A stretch of DNA of 60,354 nt from JBGCEZ01 sp045106735 (GTDB lineage Bacteria > Planctomycetota > Phycisphaerae > Phycisphaerales > SM1A02). Numbering within the stretch: the stretch's first letter is position 1; each line of letters begins with the position of its first letter. Location: NCBI GenBank assembly GCA_045106735.1, contig JBGCEZ010000018.1, forward strand, positions 1 to 60,354, read 5' to 3'. Of this stretch, positions 15,636 through 24,793 are shown one piece after another. The position numbers and the translations under genes are program-made. A model generated the notes under the pieces. That model saw nothing but the letters and a program-made list of their open reading frames with translations, made no database searches and was not told where the DNA came from.

Positions 15636-17117
15636 TCAGCATGATCCCCAGGCCGACAGCACGGCGACCACGTCGACGAAACCCACGTCGCCGTCACCGT
15701 CCACATCGGCCGGGCAGCCATCGCACGGCCCCCACGCGCCCAGCACGCTCACCACGTCGGTGAACGCGACCGTTCCGTCGCCGTCCACATCCGCCGGACA
15801 GGGCGAGGCGGCCATCGGCACGAACGCGCTGGCCGCCACGGCCGGCACGCCGCCGGGAGCGAACAGCTCGACGTCGACCGATCCTCGAACGGGACCACGA
15901 TCGCTGGTGAAGCGGAAGTTGTAGAGCGTGCCCCACCGGATGGCATTGGCGTCCGGATTGTCGGCGAACGCGGCCGTGGACCACCGAATCGCGGCTTGAC
16001 CCGGCGCAACCGTGCTCGCCCAGTCCGTGCCGTAGATGCCCTCAATCACGTCGACGTCAACGTCGTGGAAGCCGATGGCATCGGCGACGGCGCCGCCGAG
16101 CGGAACGCGAAACCCGCCGGCCGCGCGGCCCGAGTTGTAGTTCATCACCGCGTACTCGTACTGCCACTGCCCGGGCCCCAGTTCCGCGGCCCGGGAGGCC
16201 ACGTGGAATCGTCCGTCGCCCGGGACATCCACCGTCGAGATCAAGACGTCCGGGTCGATGCGGGCCCACGCGAAGATCGCCGCTTCCTCGGCCACCATCT
16301 CGTTGGCGACGTTCAGTTCGTAGCCGCCGTCGACCAGCGTTCCGACCGTGACTTCTTCGTAGCCGCTGTTGTTGTACTGATTGCCGGCCGCGGTATCGGC
16401 CCGGCTCATGTACTGCCCCTCGATGAAGTATCGGGCTCCCGGGTTCGTCTCCGGCGCGAGGTCGGCGTTGGCGACCTGGACCCGCTTGGACAGCACGTTC
16501 CCCGTCTGGCCCTGGGCGGTGAACGGGTACGGCGTCACGCCGGTGGTGGGATTGACGTCCCGCCGGGGTCCGATCCGATCTTGCTCGCCGTTGCGATCGG
16601 CGTCGTACGGATCCGAGCAGCCGACGCCCAGCTCAAAGCTGCCCGGCCAGGTACACGATCCGCAGAAGAGGTCTTGTGGGACGGTGGCCGTGACGTGCTT
16701 GACCGGTGCCGCCCCGATCTGTTCGAAGCGGCCGTCTCGAAGGCGATACATGTTCTGGGCGAGGGTCGGATGTTCGGCGGTGAAGCCATTCCACGGCAGG
16801 TTCGCATCGCCCACGTTGCACGAGAAGATCGCGTACGAATACGCGGTGCGGTCACCGATCGTGCCCCAGCGCCGGACGCCGGTGTTGGCCGGGATCCACC
16901 AGCCGACGGCCGAGGTGATGAGGTCAGGACCGATGCCCGAGCCGGCCCCCGCGGGCTCGATGATCGGGGTCGTCGTGCTGGCCGTCGTGCTGGCCGTCGT
17001 GCTGGCCGCCGAACCCCTGGCGTGGGCGGCGGATCCAGGATCGAGCATTGAGCCCACGGCGATCAGCCCGCCGGAAAGGGCCAGCGACGAGACGGTGATG
17101 CGAATGGCGGTGGGCAT
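15636..17117 (-). CDS. Secreted protein with paired dockerin-like C-terminal units
   Basis: A 493-residue protein with an N-terminal signal sequence (MPTAIRITVSSLALSGGLIAVGS), a Thr/Ser/Ala-rich spacer with TTAS repeats, and a large domain (about 60-430) that I do not recognise. That domain has conserved-looking Cys pairs (FCGSC, GVGCSDPYDADRNGEQDR). It ends in two calcium-loop units, CPADVDGDGTVAFTDVVSVL and CPADVDGDGDVGFVDVVAVL, each followed by an AWGxC motif. Such tails are widespread on exported Phycisphaerales proteins and probably act in surface retention or sorting rather than in a cellulosome. Convergent with the PVC cytochrome gene, 40 bp away. Confidence 0.75.
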   Translation of the reverse strand: MPTAIRITVSSLALSGGLIAVGSMLDPGSAAHARGSAASTTASTTASTTTPIIEPAGAGSGIGPDLITSAVGWWIPANTGVRRWGTIGDRTAYSYAIFSCNVGDANLPWNGFTAEHPTLAQNMYRLRDGRFEQIGAAPVKHVTATVPQDLFCGSCTWPGSFELGVGCSDPYDADRNGEQDRIGPRRDVNPTTGVTPYPFTAQGQTGNVLSKRVQVANADLAPETNPGARYFIEGQYMSRADTAAGNQYNNSGYEEVTVGTLVDGGYELNVANEMVAEEAAIFAWARIDPDVLISTVDVPGDGRFHVASRAAELGPGQWQYEYAVMNYNSGRAAGGFRVPLGGAVADAIGFHDVDVDVIEGIYGTDWASTVAPGQAAIRWSTAAFADNPDANAIRWGTLYNFRFTSDRGPVRGSVDVELFAPGGVPAVAASAFVPMAASPCPADVDGDGTVAFTDVVSVLGAWGPCDGCPADVDGDGDVGFVDVVAVLSAWGSC

Positions 17118-17434
17118 GGCGAGGACTCGGTGAGCTTCGGGTCGGGGCGTGATTGGGGCGTGATTGGAGCGTGGTCAGTGCGTCATCGCGGAGCGGGCCC
17201 GGGGCGTGAAGCCTTCTCATTCGGGACGTCGTGTACGCCCGAACGCGTCGCGAACGGTCGCTCCGGACCGGAGTGTCGCGGCGACGAGGCCGGGTGGCAA
17301 GGCACTCGATGAGGAATGGCGATGGCACTTTGGTTCGACTATGAGGGAGCTGAACCCAGTTCTCGGTCCTCGTCGGACCAGGAATCGGTCCCAGGTGCTT
17401 GACGCCGCCGGGGGCCACGCCCGAGGATCGAAGC
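17118..17434. other. Gap between divergent genes, 317 bp
   Basis: It lies between the start of the dockerin-tagged gene (17117, minus) and the chosen start of the sigma factor (17435, plus), so it should hold both promoters. The only structure I see is a doubled 11-bp ggggcgtgatt near 17150-17172, followed by degenerate copies. I found no convincing -35/-10 pair, small gene or RNA. Confidence 0.4.
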
Positions 17435-18121
17435 GTGGAACCCCATCGACCAGCTTCCGGTGAACGAAACGGCGGGGCCGCCGCGCTCACGCCGCCGACC
17501 GAGCCCGGCGAGGTGACCCGGCTCATCGGTGAACTTGGCCGAGACGATGGATCGGCGGCCGCCCGGCTGATGCCGATGATCGAGCACGAGCTGCGGGGAA
17601 TCGCTGGCCGGCTCTTTCACCGCGAATCGCCAGGCCACACCCTCCAGCCCACGGCCCTCGTGCACGAAGCGTTTCTGAAGCTTTCCGCCTACGCCGCCGG
17701 GCATGCGGACCACGTCCCGTCGCCCGCCGCCCCCGAGTCGGCCGCGTGGAACGATCGGGACCACTTCTTTGCCATCGCCGCGACGGCCATGCGGCAGGTG
17801 CTCGTCGATCACGCGCGCCGCAGCCGAGCCGCCCGACGCGGCGGAACCGAGCGCGGGGCGAGGATCCCACTGGACGAAGTCGCCGGGAGAACCGCCGCTG
17901 CCGGCCCGGATGTCCTGGATCTCGATGATGCACTGCGCGAGCTGGAGGTTGAGCGACCGCGGGTCGCTCAGGTCGTGCATTTGCGGTTCTTTGCCGGCAT
18001 GACGGAAGAGGCCGCGGCTCGGGTCCTTGGGGTATCTCGCAATACCGCTTCCGCCGACTGGGCTTTCGCCCGGGCGTGGTTGGCCCGGCGACTTGGTCGC
18101 AACGATCGGGCGACGGACTGA
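17435..18121 (+). CDS. ECF-type RNA polymerase sigma factor (kinase-associated type)
   Basis: About 228 residues. Sigma region 2 (PTALVHEAFLKLS, FFAIAATAMRQVLVDHARRSRAARRG) and region 4 (VAQVVHLRFFAGMTEEAAARVLGVSRNTASADWAFARAWLARRL) are clear. The HEAF/LxL and MRxxLVDHARxxxxxKRG patterns mark the TIGR02999-like group found with Ser/Thr kinases in planctomycetes. Start: GTG 17435 with GAGG at 17423-17426 is preferred over TTG 17399. The adjacent kinase gene is convergent, not in the same operon. The likely role is to redirect transcription in response to a kinase signal; target genes are unknown. Confidence 0.88.
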   Translation: MEPHRPASGERNGGAAALTPPTEPGEVTRLIGELGRDDGSAAARLMPMIEHELRGIAGRLFHRESPGHTLQPTALVHEAFLKLSAYAAGHADHVPSPAAPESAAWNDRDHFFAIAATAMRQVLVDHARRSRAARRGGTERGARIPLDEVAGRTAAAGPDVLDLDDALRELEVERPRVAQVVHLRFFAGMTEEAAARVLGVSRNTASADWAFARAWLARRLGRNDRATD

Positions 18122-18197
18122 TGTCGGTCGGCGAAAAGGCTGTCCGTCCCGGGATCAGACCCCATCGACGTTCGCCGGCTTTCGCGAAAGTTGGACG

Positions 18198-18288
18198 CTC
18201 GGACTGGCCATTCGGACCGGCCATTCGGACTGGCCATTCGGACTGGCCATTCGGACCGACCACTCGGTCTGGCCACTCGGTCTGGCCG
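18198..18288. repeat. 13-bp tandem repeat, 7 copies
   Basis: Seven contiguous copies of a 13-bp unit with consensus ttcggactggcca; variants are ctcgg, accgg, accgac and tctgg. Each unit contains TGGCCA or a near match, so neighbouring copies could pair. The array fills the 177-bp gap between the convergent sigma factor and kinase genes. No spacers, so it is not CRISPR. Confidence 0.92.
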
Positions 18289-18298
18289 TCTCTGTCGG

Positions 18299-21106
18299 TC
18301 AGTACGCCGGCGCGGCCGAGCCTTGGAGTTCCGCGGACAACGCCCGCTGCTCGGCCGCTCCTTCGGCATCGCCATCGGCTTCCAGGATGTCGGCGAGGGC
18401 TTCCAGGCCGCGCGGGAGCGCTTCCGACGTTCGCAATCCGTACCCGAGCAGGACGTCGATTTCCCGCTCCAAGTCGGCCCGCGCCTCAGCCCGTTCGCCG
18501 AGGGCGGCTCGCGAGGCGGCCAAGTAGATTCGAAGTTCGACCGACCGGGCGTCGTCGGCGGCGATCCGGCCGGCACTGGACTCCAGGATCTGTTCGAGCA
18601 GGTCTCGGGCCGCCGCATGCTCGCCTCGGTCTTGCTCGGCCAACGCGGCGGTTCGGGCGAGGGCCCAGGTCTGACTGAGCTCCCATCCGCTGGCCGCGAT
18701 CGCCCGCTGGAGCGCGCCGTCGACCAACTCGATGGTTTCGTCCGGACGCCCCTGCCGGCGCACGGCATCGCCGAGGTTCATCAGGATCGTCGTGGTGTAC
18801 CGGTCGTCCTCGCCGTACTCATCGTGGCATTCGGTCCAGAGCGTCCGAAGCCGGGCCTCCGCCGCGGCGTGATCGCCCAGCTTGCTCAGCGTGCGGGCGA
18901 GGAAGAACCGGGCGCCTTGCGTCGATTCATGCCGGGGCCCGAGTGACGCACTCAGGCCGGCGACGGACGCCTCGTGCACCAATTTGGCTTCTTCGAGCCG
19001 GCCGAGATCGGCCAACAATGTGCCCGTTTGATCGAGCGTGACCAACGTCTCGGGATTGTGCTCCCCGAGTTGTCGTACCTGCGATGCATGGACCGATCGC
19101 TGAAGCGAAAGCGCCGTCTCCAGATCGCCGCTGACCTGCAGCGCGCGAGCGTAGTTGCTGCGGCTGATGAGCGTTTGGGGATCATCGGGGCCGAGCACAC
19201 GGTCTCGGCGCTCCATCGTGTCGCGATGCAGCTCGCGGGCGTCCACATGCCGACCGGACGATCGATGCACGAGGGCGAGGTTGTTGGCCATCACCAGGGT
19301 GATCGGATCGTCGGGGCCGAGGGCCCGTCGGGCCGCCTCCAACCCCGGGGTGAGCAGTTCGGTCGCCTCGGCGTACTGGGTGAGGTTCCATTGAGCGCGG
19401 CCGAGGAGAGCCATCGCGTCGAACGTCTCGGGCGCGTTGCGGCCGATGTGATCCGACGACAGGCGCAGCGCGATGCCGGCTTCTTCGGCCACCCGTTCGT
19501 ACGTTCCGAATCCCACCATTGCGTGGGCCAGGGTCAAGTGGACCTTTGCTTGCGCGGCCGGCCATTGCTGCAGCTCGACGGAGACGAGTTCAGATGCGTC
19601 ATCGAGCCGGTCCCGCAGGATGTCATTGCGAGATGCTCCATCCTCGCCGCCAGCCGGGGCATCTCCGGCGACGACGGCGAACGGACTCGCGGTCAGGATG
19701 AACTCATCGAGGAAGCCGGCCACCGCCGCTTGTTCGTCGCGTGCGCGGGCGGCATCCCAGGCAAGCTGGGCTCCCACGATCGCCGCGGCTCCGGCTACAA
19801 GCACCACGGCGGCCACGCTGGCGACTTCGATGCGCCGGCGCCGGACGAACGTCCGCAGCCGGTACCCCAGCGTGGGCGGGCCGGCGCTGACCAATTGGCC
19901 GTCGATCGAGCGGCGCACGTCGGCGGCCAGCTCGCTGACGCTCGCGTACCGGCGATCGCGATCACGGGCGATGGCTCGGAGGCACACCCAGTCGAGGTCG
20001 CGTCGCAACCGTCTTCGCAGTTCCGCCGGCGTCGTGGCCCGGGCCGACGCGATGGCCGACGCGGCATCGGCGTCGAGCGCGGCAACGCGGTCACTCGGAC
20101 GCGGCGGATCGGCTTCCAGCACCATGCGGGCCAATTCCGCGGGCCCGAGTTGGCCGTCGACCGGAATCGGCAACGAGCCCGTCAGCAATACGTGCAGCAC
20201 CACGCCGAGGGCGTGGACATCAGCCCGCGTATCCACGTCCAAGCCGCCGCCAAGGACTTGCTCGGGACTCATGTACCCGGGCGTCCCAATGAGCTGGCCG
20301 GAGCGCGTGGCCGCGGGGCGATCGATGAGCGGTCCTTCGAGCGCCTTGGCGATGCCGAAGTCGATGACCCGCGGGCGCGGCGAGCCATCGCCAGTCTCGA
20401 CCAGGATGTTTGCGGGTTTGAGGTCGCGGTGCACGACGCCCTTTTGGTGGGCGTGCTGCACCGCATCGCACACGCGGGCAAAGAGTTCGAGCCGGTCCGC
20501 GATCGGGACCTGGCCGGCATCGGCGAATGCGGTGATCGGCGCTCCCCGCACGCACTCCATCACGAAGTACGGCAAGCCTCGCTCGGTCACCCCGCCATCA
20601 AGGACGGCGGCAATGCCGGGGTGCTGCATCATGGCCAACGCTTGACGCTCGGCGTCGAAGCGAGCCAGCACGGCGGCGGAGTCCATGCCAGGCTTCAGAA
20701 GCTTCAGGGCGACGGTGCGGTGTACCGGCTCGTGCTGCTCGGCCTCGTGGACGACGGCAAATCCGCCCTCGCCCAGCAACGGGCCGATCCGGTATCGACC
20801 GATCTGGGTGCCTTCGATCGGCGTGAAGTCCGCCGGGCTCGAACGACCAATGTCGGCGTGCATCTCGGAACACAGCTCAGCGATGCCGCGATCGACGACC
20901 CCGAGCAGCATGTCCGACCCGCCGCTGGTTTCGTCGGCGGCGAGCAGGTCCTCGACCTCGCGGCGGGCGGCATCCGGCAATGGCGTGTTGGCCAGCCAAG
21001 CGCCGCGCTGGTCGGCGGGCAATTTGAGGGCGCTTACGAATGCCGCCTGGACCGGGTCCAGCTCATCTGCCGGGTGAACGTCGCACTGATCGGCGTCGAA
21101 GCACAT
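18299..21106 (-). CDS. Membrane Ser/Thr protein kinase with TPR-like sensor
   Basis: 935 residues from ATG 21106 (MCFDADQ), preceded on its strand by gagggg. An N-terminal helical segment leads into a Hanks-type kinase domain (about 100-395): glycine loop LLGEGGFAVVHEAEQ, ATP lysine K135, catalytic HRDLK at 226-230 with Asp228, DFG at 249-251, and GTPGYMSPEQ. A single membrane helix (about 428-448) separates it from an extracytoplasmic helical-repeat region (DPITLVMANNLALVHRSSGRH, RDRVLGPDDPQTLISRSNYA, QLGEHNPETLVTLDQTG) typical of TPR/kinesin-light-chain arrays. All catalytic residues are present. Convergent with the ECF sigma gene, a likely signalling partner. Confidence 0.93.
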   Translation of the reverse strand: MCFDADQCDVHPADELDPVQAAFVSALKLPADQRGAWLANTPLPDAARREVEDLLAADETSGGSDMLLGVVDRGIAELCSEMHADIGRSSPADFTPIEGTQIGRYRIGPLLGEGGFAVVHEAEQHEPVHRTVALKLLKPGMDSAAVLARFDAERQALAMMQHPGIAAVLDGGVTERGLPYFVMECVRGAPITAFADAGQVPIADRLELFARVCDAVQHAHQKGVVHRDLKPANILVETGDGSPRPRVIDFGIAKALEGPLIDRPAATRSGQLIGTPGYMSPEQVLGGGLDVDTRADVHALGVVLHVLLTGSLPIPVDGQLGPAELARMVLEADPPRPSDRVAALDADAASAIASARATTPAELRRRLRRDLDWVCLRAIARDRDRRYASVSELAADVRRSIDGQLVSAGPPTLGYRLRTFVRRRRIEVASVAAVVLVAGAAAIVGAQLAWDAARARDEQAAVAGFLDEFILTASPFAVVAGDAPAGGEDGASRNDILRDRLDDASELVSVELQQWPAAQAKVHLTLAHAMVGFGTYERVAEEAGIALRLSSDHIGRNAPETFDAMALLGRAQWNLTQYAEATELLTPGLEAARRALGPDDPITLVMANNLALVHRSSGRHVDARELHRDTMERRDRVLGPDDPQTLISRSNYARALQVSGDLETALSLQRSVHASQVRQLGEHNPETLVTLDQTGTLLADLGRLEEAKLVHEASVAGLSASLGPRHESTQGARFFLARTLSKLGDHAAAEARLRTLWTECHDEYGEDDRYTTTILMNLGDAVRRQGRPDETIELVDGALQRAIAASGWELSQTWALARTAALAEQDRGEHAAARDLLEQILESSAGRIAADDARSVELRIYLAASRAALGERAEARADLEREIDVLLGYGLRTSEALPRGLEALADILEADGDAEGAAEQRALSAELQGSAAPAY

Positions 21107-21393
21107 GGGCGTTGCCCCTCGGTGGCAGAATGAACGCACGGAAGCATCGGGATGCGCTGGCCGGGCCGGCGATCCGGCGGCGGGAACCGGCACCGGGCCA
21201 GTCGCCGACGCGAGCCGACTCGAGACGGTCCGGGCAGGGCCCACGTCACGGAACGGAGCGCCTCAAGCCGAGTCTACCTCGCGCCGAGGTCATTTCGAAC
21301 CCCGGGACGCGGGAACCAAGGGTTGGCGTCTGGGCCGCTGCCACCGCGGCCCAGACACCCCCTCGATTCCCGGACGAGATCGGCCCGCCGAAC

Positions 21394-24300
21394 TCAGGTC
21401 CACGCGGCGAGCACCGCCAGCACGTCGGCGAAGCCAACTTCGCCATCGCCGTCCACATCCTGCGGGCAGCCCGGGCACGGGCCGAACGCGGTGAGGACGG
21501 AGAGCAGATCGGTGAAGTTGACGAGTCCATCGCAATTGACGTCGCCCTGAATGGCTCCGGCGGCGATCGTCACCACGACCTGCGTCGCGTTCTGCGAGAT
21601 CGTGAAAGCGTTCGGGCAGTTCACGAAATCGAAGCTCCCGACCAAGCCGTCGGCGGCCTCCAGCACCACGAAACTGCTGCCGATGGGCGGGTTGAAGCCG
21701 TCCACCAGGACGATGTCCAACTGGCCACCGAGCAGCGCTTCGTCGCCGATCACGAGACGGTCCTGCTGCGACTTGGCGTCGTCGCCGCCCAGCTCGATCC
21801 GCAGGCTGCCGGCCATGTCCTGTTCCCAGTCGCCTTGAATGGTCATCCACGCGGTGGAGGCTTCGCCCGGGCTGGTCACGCCGGCGGAGAACACCCGCGA
21901 TGTGAGGGAGCCGATCGGGCCCACGCCCTCCAACTGCCCGCCTTCCAGGTTGAACAGATCGACGCCCGAGGCGCCATTGCGCGCGAACGGGGCATCGATG
22001 ATCAAGCGGCCGACGTTCTCGACGTCCTGCGACACCTGCACCGTGACGCCCGGATGCACGCGAATCTCGTTTTCGTTCAGCAGCCGTGCACTCAGCAGCC
22101 GCGCGGGTTGCGAGCCTCCCGGCAGCAGGTCCATGGAGCCTCGGTTGACGATCGGCGCTTCTGCCCCGACCGGACCGCGGATCTCCGCGAACCCGTTGCC
22201 GGATGACACCATCTCAATCGTTCCGTCGACGGTGGCGCCCGGATCAAATCCGTAGCTCGTGTTCATTCCTGGCATGCCTTCAATGCGAAGGTCAAAGCTC
22301 GGCGGCAGGTCGCCTTCGACGTTGCCCACCCCCGACGCCAGCGCGGCTCCGATCGCGTCGACGCCCGGCTCGAACGCCAAGGTCGTTCCCGGCAGTTGAA
22401 TCGGCATGCCGGTCAACGTGCCGCCGGCGAACTCGACGCGACCCGGGCTGGTTCCCCAGCGCAGGCGTCCCAGGTTCGAGACGATCCCGTCCTCAAGCCG
22501 CAATGTGTTCGCCCCGCCGATCAGTTCGGCATCGGGTCCGATGTCGAGCGTGTTGCGTTGGATGAAGGACCTGCCGGCAAGGCCGTATTGAAGATCGGCG
22601 TTGCCGAGAATCGCAATCGTCCCGTCATTGGCGAGGTTCGTCTGGATCTGCCGCACCAGCGAGCTGCCCCCGGATCCGAGCTCAAGCGTGCCGCCATCGG
22701 CCACGTGCACCGTGTGCGGAGCCGCGCCCACCGCGTCGAGCAGGGCGAATCCGTTGCCGCTGGAATCAAGGTCGAGTCGTCCGTGGACGACCACGTCGCC
22801 GGTGATTGACATCTGGCTGTTCAGCCCGGGGCGACCTTCCACCCGAACGGTCACGTCCGCCGGAATGTCGCCGGTCAGTTGGGTCACGCCCGGAAGGCGA
22901 AAGTCGGCCGGGCCGGCGACGCCCGGAGCCAACGTGAGATCGGAGCCCATCAGCTGCCAGGGCGTGCCGCTGATGCTGCCGCCATTCCAGGTGACTGAAC
23001 CGTTGGACCATTCGAGCAAGCCGTCGGCCGCCACGGTTCCGCCATCGATCACGAGTGCGCGGTCACCGTTGACGCGAAGCGTGCCGCCCGCTTCCACTTC
23101 CAAGTGTCCGGTCGTGGACAACTGTGCGCCCAGTTGATCGAAGGTGGTCAGCGTGCCGGCTCCGACGATGAGTTCACCCTGGACATCCATGCTTGAAAGA
23201 AGACGCCGCGACGCACTCGAACCGCCAGACACTGTCTCGAACCGGCCGGTGATGGTCGCTGGAGTCGCACTCGTGAACTGCGAGAACCCGCTGCCGTCCG
23301 ACCCCATGATCACGGTGCCATCGATCATGGGTCCATCGAACGTGCCGACGGTATTGAGCCCGGCCCGCCCGAACAGGCGGAGCGTCGTTTGCGCTGGAAC
23401 GTCCCCGGTGACCGACAGCACGCCGTCCAGCAGGATCGTCCCATCGACGTCGGCGCCCGGCAGGAACTCGACCTGGCCGCCGCGGATGTGCAACGGATTG
23501 CCTGTCATCGTCGCAGCGTCAAAGATGCACGTGCCGTTGGTCAGCAGCGTGGTTCCATCGTTGATGAAGTCGGTATTCAAGAATTCCCAGGTGACCGGGA
23601 TACTGAGATTCGTCAGCGAACCGGTTGCCTCGACGGTCAGGTCGCCGCCGGAGAGTGTCAACTGGGTACCGGCTTGATTGAATCGAACATCCGAGGCGGC
23701 GGCGACTCGGATCGATCCGAAGTTCTCGAGATCCCGCTGCCAGAACCGAGCCTTCTGCGAGCCGCCGCCCGAGAAGAGGACTTCGGCTCCGGCTTCGTTG
23801 GTGACCGTCCCGGATTCCGGGAGCAAGATCGCAAAGCCATTGCCGGTCGACTCCAACTCGAAGATGCCGCGATTCACGATTTCGCCGGCCAGAGCCAGGG
23901 TCGAATTGAGTCCCGACTGACCTTCAATCCGCGTCAGGCCATCGTTGACCAGCACCGGTGTGGTGATCGACGCGGTCCCGAAAGTCAGCAGCGTGCCGTC
24001 GTTGTCGATCGCGCCGCCTCCGTTCACGGAGTCGTCGACAACGACCGAGCCATTGACTTCAAAGGTGCCCGCGGCGAGGGCAAGGATCCCGTTCACGTCG
24101 GCCGGATCGTCGAGGATCGTCAACGTGCGGCCGCTGTTGACCCGGACCGTGCCACCCGGATCAAGCGTGAGCAGGCCGGCGACCGCAGCATCAATATCGA
24201 TGCGGGCCAACCAGCCGCCACCGGATGAGGGGAACCGGGCGACGTCGTCGGGGCCCGGAATCATCGAGCTTTCCCAGGCCAGAGGATTGCTCCACGGGGC

Positions 24301-24420
24301 GTCCGGGGCGATGACCAGCCAGTCGAGGGTGTCGGCCTGGGCGATGGCCGAGGACGCGAGCACCGCGCCAGTGGCCAAGAATCCAAGTCGCGGAGCGGCG
24401 TGGGAACGAAGTCGTTGCAT
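21394..24420 (-). CDS. Giant secreted beta-rich repeat protein with dockerin-like end
   Basis: 1008 residues. A signal peptide (FLATGAVLASSAIAQA) is followed by a long array of beta-strand repeats resembling autotransporter/PEP-type filamentous domains. The phrase (I/V)xGxxGLN(S/T)xxxxxG recurs, and several copies continue to xSxGNGFA. Near the C terminus, DWEQDMAGSLRIELGG and GDEALLGGQLDIVL match the G-D-(Y/F)-x-Q-(x)-G-L-x-I-x-L-x-G pattern seen at the end of such proteins. It finishes with two dockerin-like units (DVNCDGLVNFTDLLSVLTAF and DVDGDGEVGFADVLAVLAAW). Likely a cell-surface or extracellular structural protein; no enzymatic motif seen. Confidence 0.8.
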   Translation of the reverse strand: MQRLRSHAAPRLGFLATGAVLASSAIAQADTLDWLVIAPDAPWSNPLAWESSMIPGPDDVARFPSSGGGWLARIDIDAAVAGLLTLDPGGTVRVNSGRTLTILDDPADVNGILALAAGTFEVNGSVVVDDSVNGGGAIDNDGTLLTFGTASITTPVLVNDGLTRIEGQSGLNSTLALAGEIVNRGIFELESTGNGFAILLPESGTVTNEAGAEVLFSGGGSQKARFWQRDLENFGSIRVAAASDVRFNQAGTQLTLSGGDLTVEATGSLTNLSIPVTWEFLNTDFINDGTTLLTNGTCIFDAATMTGNPLHIRGGQVEFLPGADVDGTILLDGVLSVTGDVPAQTTLRLFGRAGLNTVGTFDGPMIDGTVIMGSDGSGFSQFTSATPATITGRFETVSGGSSASRRLLSSMDVQGELIVGAGTLTTFDQLGAQLSTTGHLEVEAGGTLRVNGDRALVIDGGTVAADGLLEWSNGSVTWNGGSISGTPWQLMGSDLTLAPGVAGPADFRLPGVTQLTGDIPADVTVRVEGRPGLNSQMSITGDVVVHGRLDLDSSGNGFALLDAVGAAPHTVHVADGGTLELGSGGSSLVRQIQTNLANDGTIAILGNADLQYGLAGRSFIQRNTLDIGPDAELIGGANTLRLEDGIVSNLGRLRWGTSPGRVEFAGGTLTGMPIQLPGTTLAFEPGVDAIGAALASGVGNVEGDLPPSFDLRIEGMPGMNTSYGFDPGATVDGTIEMVSSGNGFAEIRGPVGAEAPIVNRGSMDLLPGGSQPARLLSARLLNENEIRVHPGVTVQVSQDVENVGRLIIDAPFARNGASGVDLFNLEGGQLEGVGPIGSLTSRVFSAGVTSPGEASTAWMTIQGDWEQDMAGSLRIELGGDDAKSQQDRLVIGDEALLGGQLDIVLVDGFNPPIGSSFVVLEAADGLVGSFDFVNCPNAFTISQNATQVVVTIAAGAIQGDVNCDGLVNFTDLLSVLTAFGPCPGCPQDVDGDGEVGFADVLAVLAAWT

Positions 24421-24793
24421 CGAGAATCCTCCTGGGCGCAGTCACGGCCCAGCGGGGATCGCGCCATTCGGCGGCGGAGCGCCACGCGGAATCTCGAAAA
24501 ATTCGTCGTTTGGCGCGTCGGGTGCCGCCTCGAGACGTCCGCGGCGGCGGGATCTGATGCGATGGTGCCTCCCGGCGGCCGAAGAATCGGACCGTCCCGC
24601 CTGCTTGACTCCCCATTCGCCCGTGCGGTTTCCCGGTGCGGTTTCCCAACGCGAGGCAATCGCGCGATTGCCTCGCGCGGTCGCCCCGCGCGGTCGCCCC
24701 GCCACTGCCACCCCGCTGCCCACCTGCTGGCTCACCACTGCTCAGCCACTGCCTCGCGGCCGCCTCCTCATCCCCCCGTCGAGAGCCGAAGTG
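24421..24793. other. Intergenic 373 bp with a long palindrome
   Basis: It lies upstream of the giant secreted protein gene and downstream of the beta-helix gene (both minus). It contains a perfect 28-bp palindrome at 24650-24677 flanked by doubled motifs: cggtttccc twice at about 24626-24646 and cgcgcggtcgccc twice at about 24674-24700. I see no gene in it. Confidence 0.5.
24650..24677. promoter_or_regulatory. Perfect 28-bp palindrome
   Basis: The sequence reads identically on both strands; each half is CGCGAGGCAATCGC, with no spacer at the centre. It lies 117 bp after the stop of the beta-helix gene and 230 bp before the start of the giant secreted protein gene. It could be a dimer-binding operator or an RNA hairpin; no T-tract follows on either strand. 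Confidence 0.6.

Noticed and set aside
15636..17117. Cellulosome component because of dockerin-like units
   Set aside because: No cohesin or scaffoldin and no classical cellulase in the window; the same tags end proteins with propeller and unknown domains, typical of Phycisphaerales exported proteins.
18198..18288. CRISPR array or insertion-sequence end
   Set aside because: The 13-bp units are contiguous with no spacers, no cas genes are nearby, and there is no transposase or terminal inverted repeat.
18974..21133. A 719-codon plus-strand frame opposite the kinase gene
   Set aside because: The minus strand encodes a complete kinase with all catalytic motifs; the antisense product is compositionally biased.
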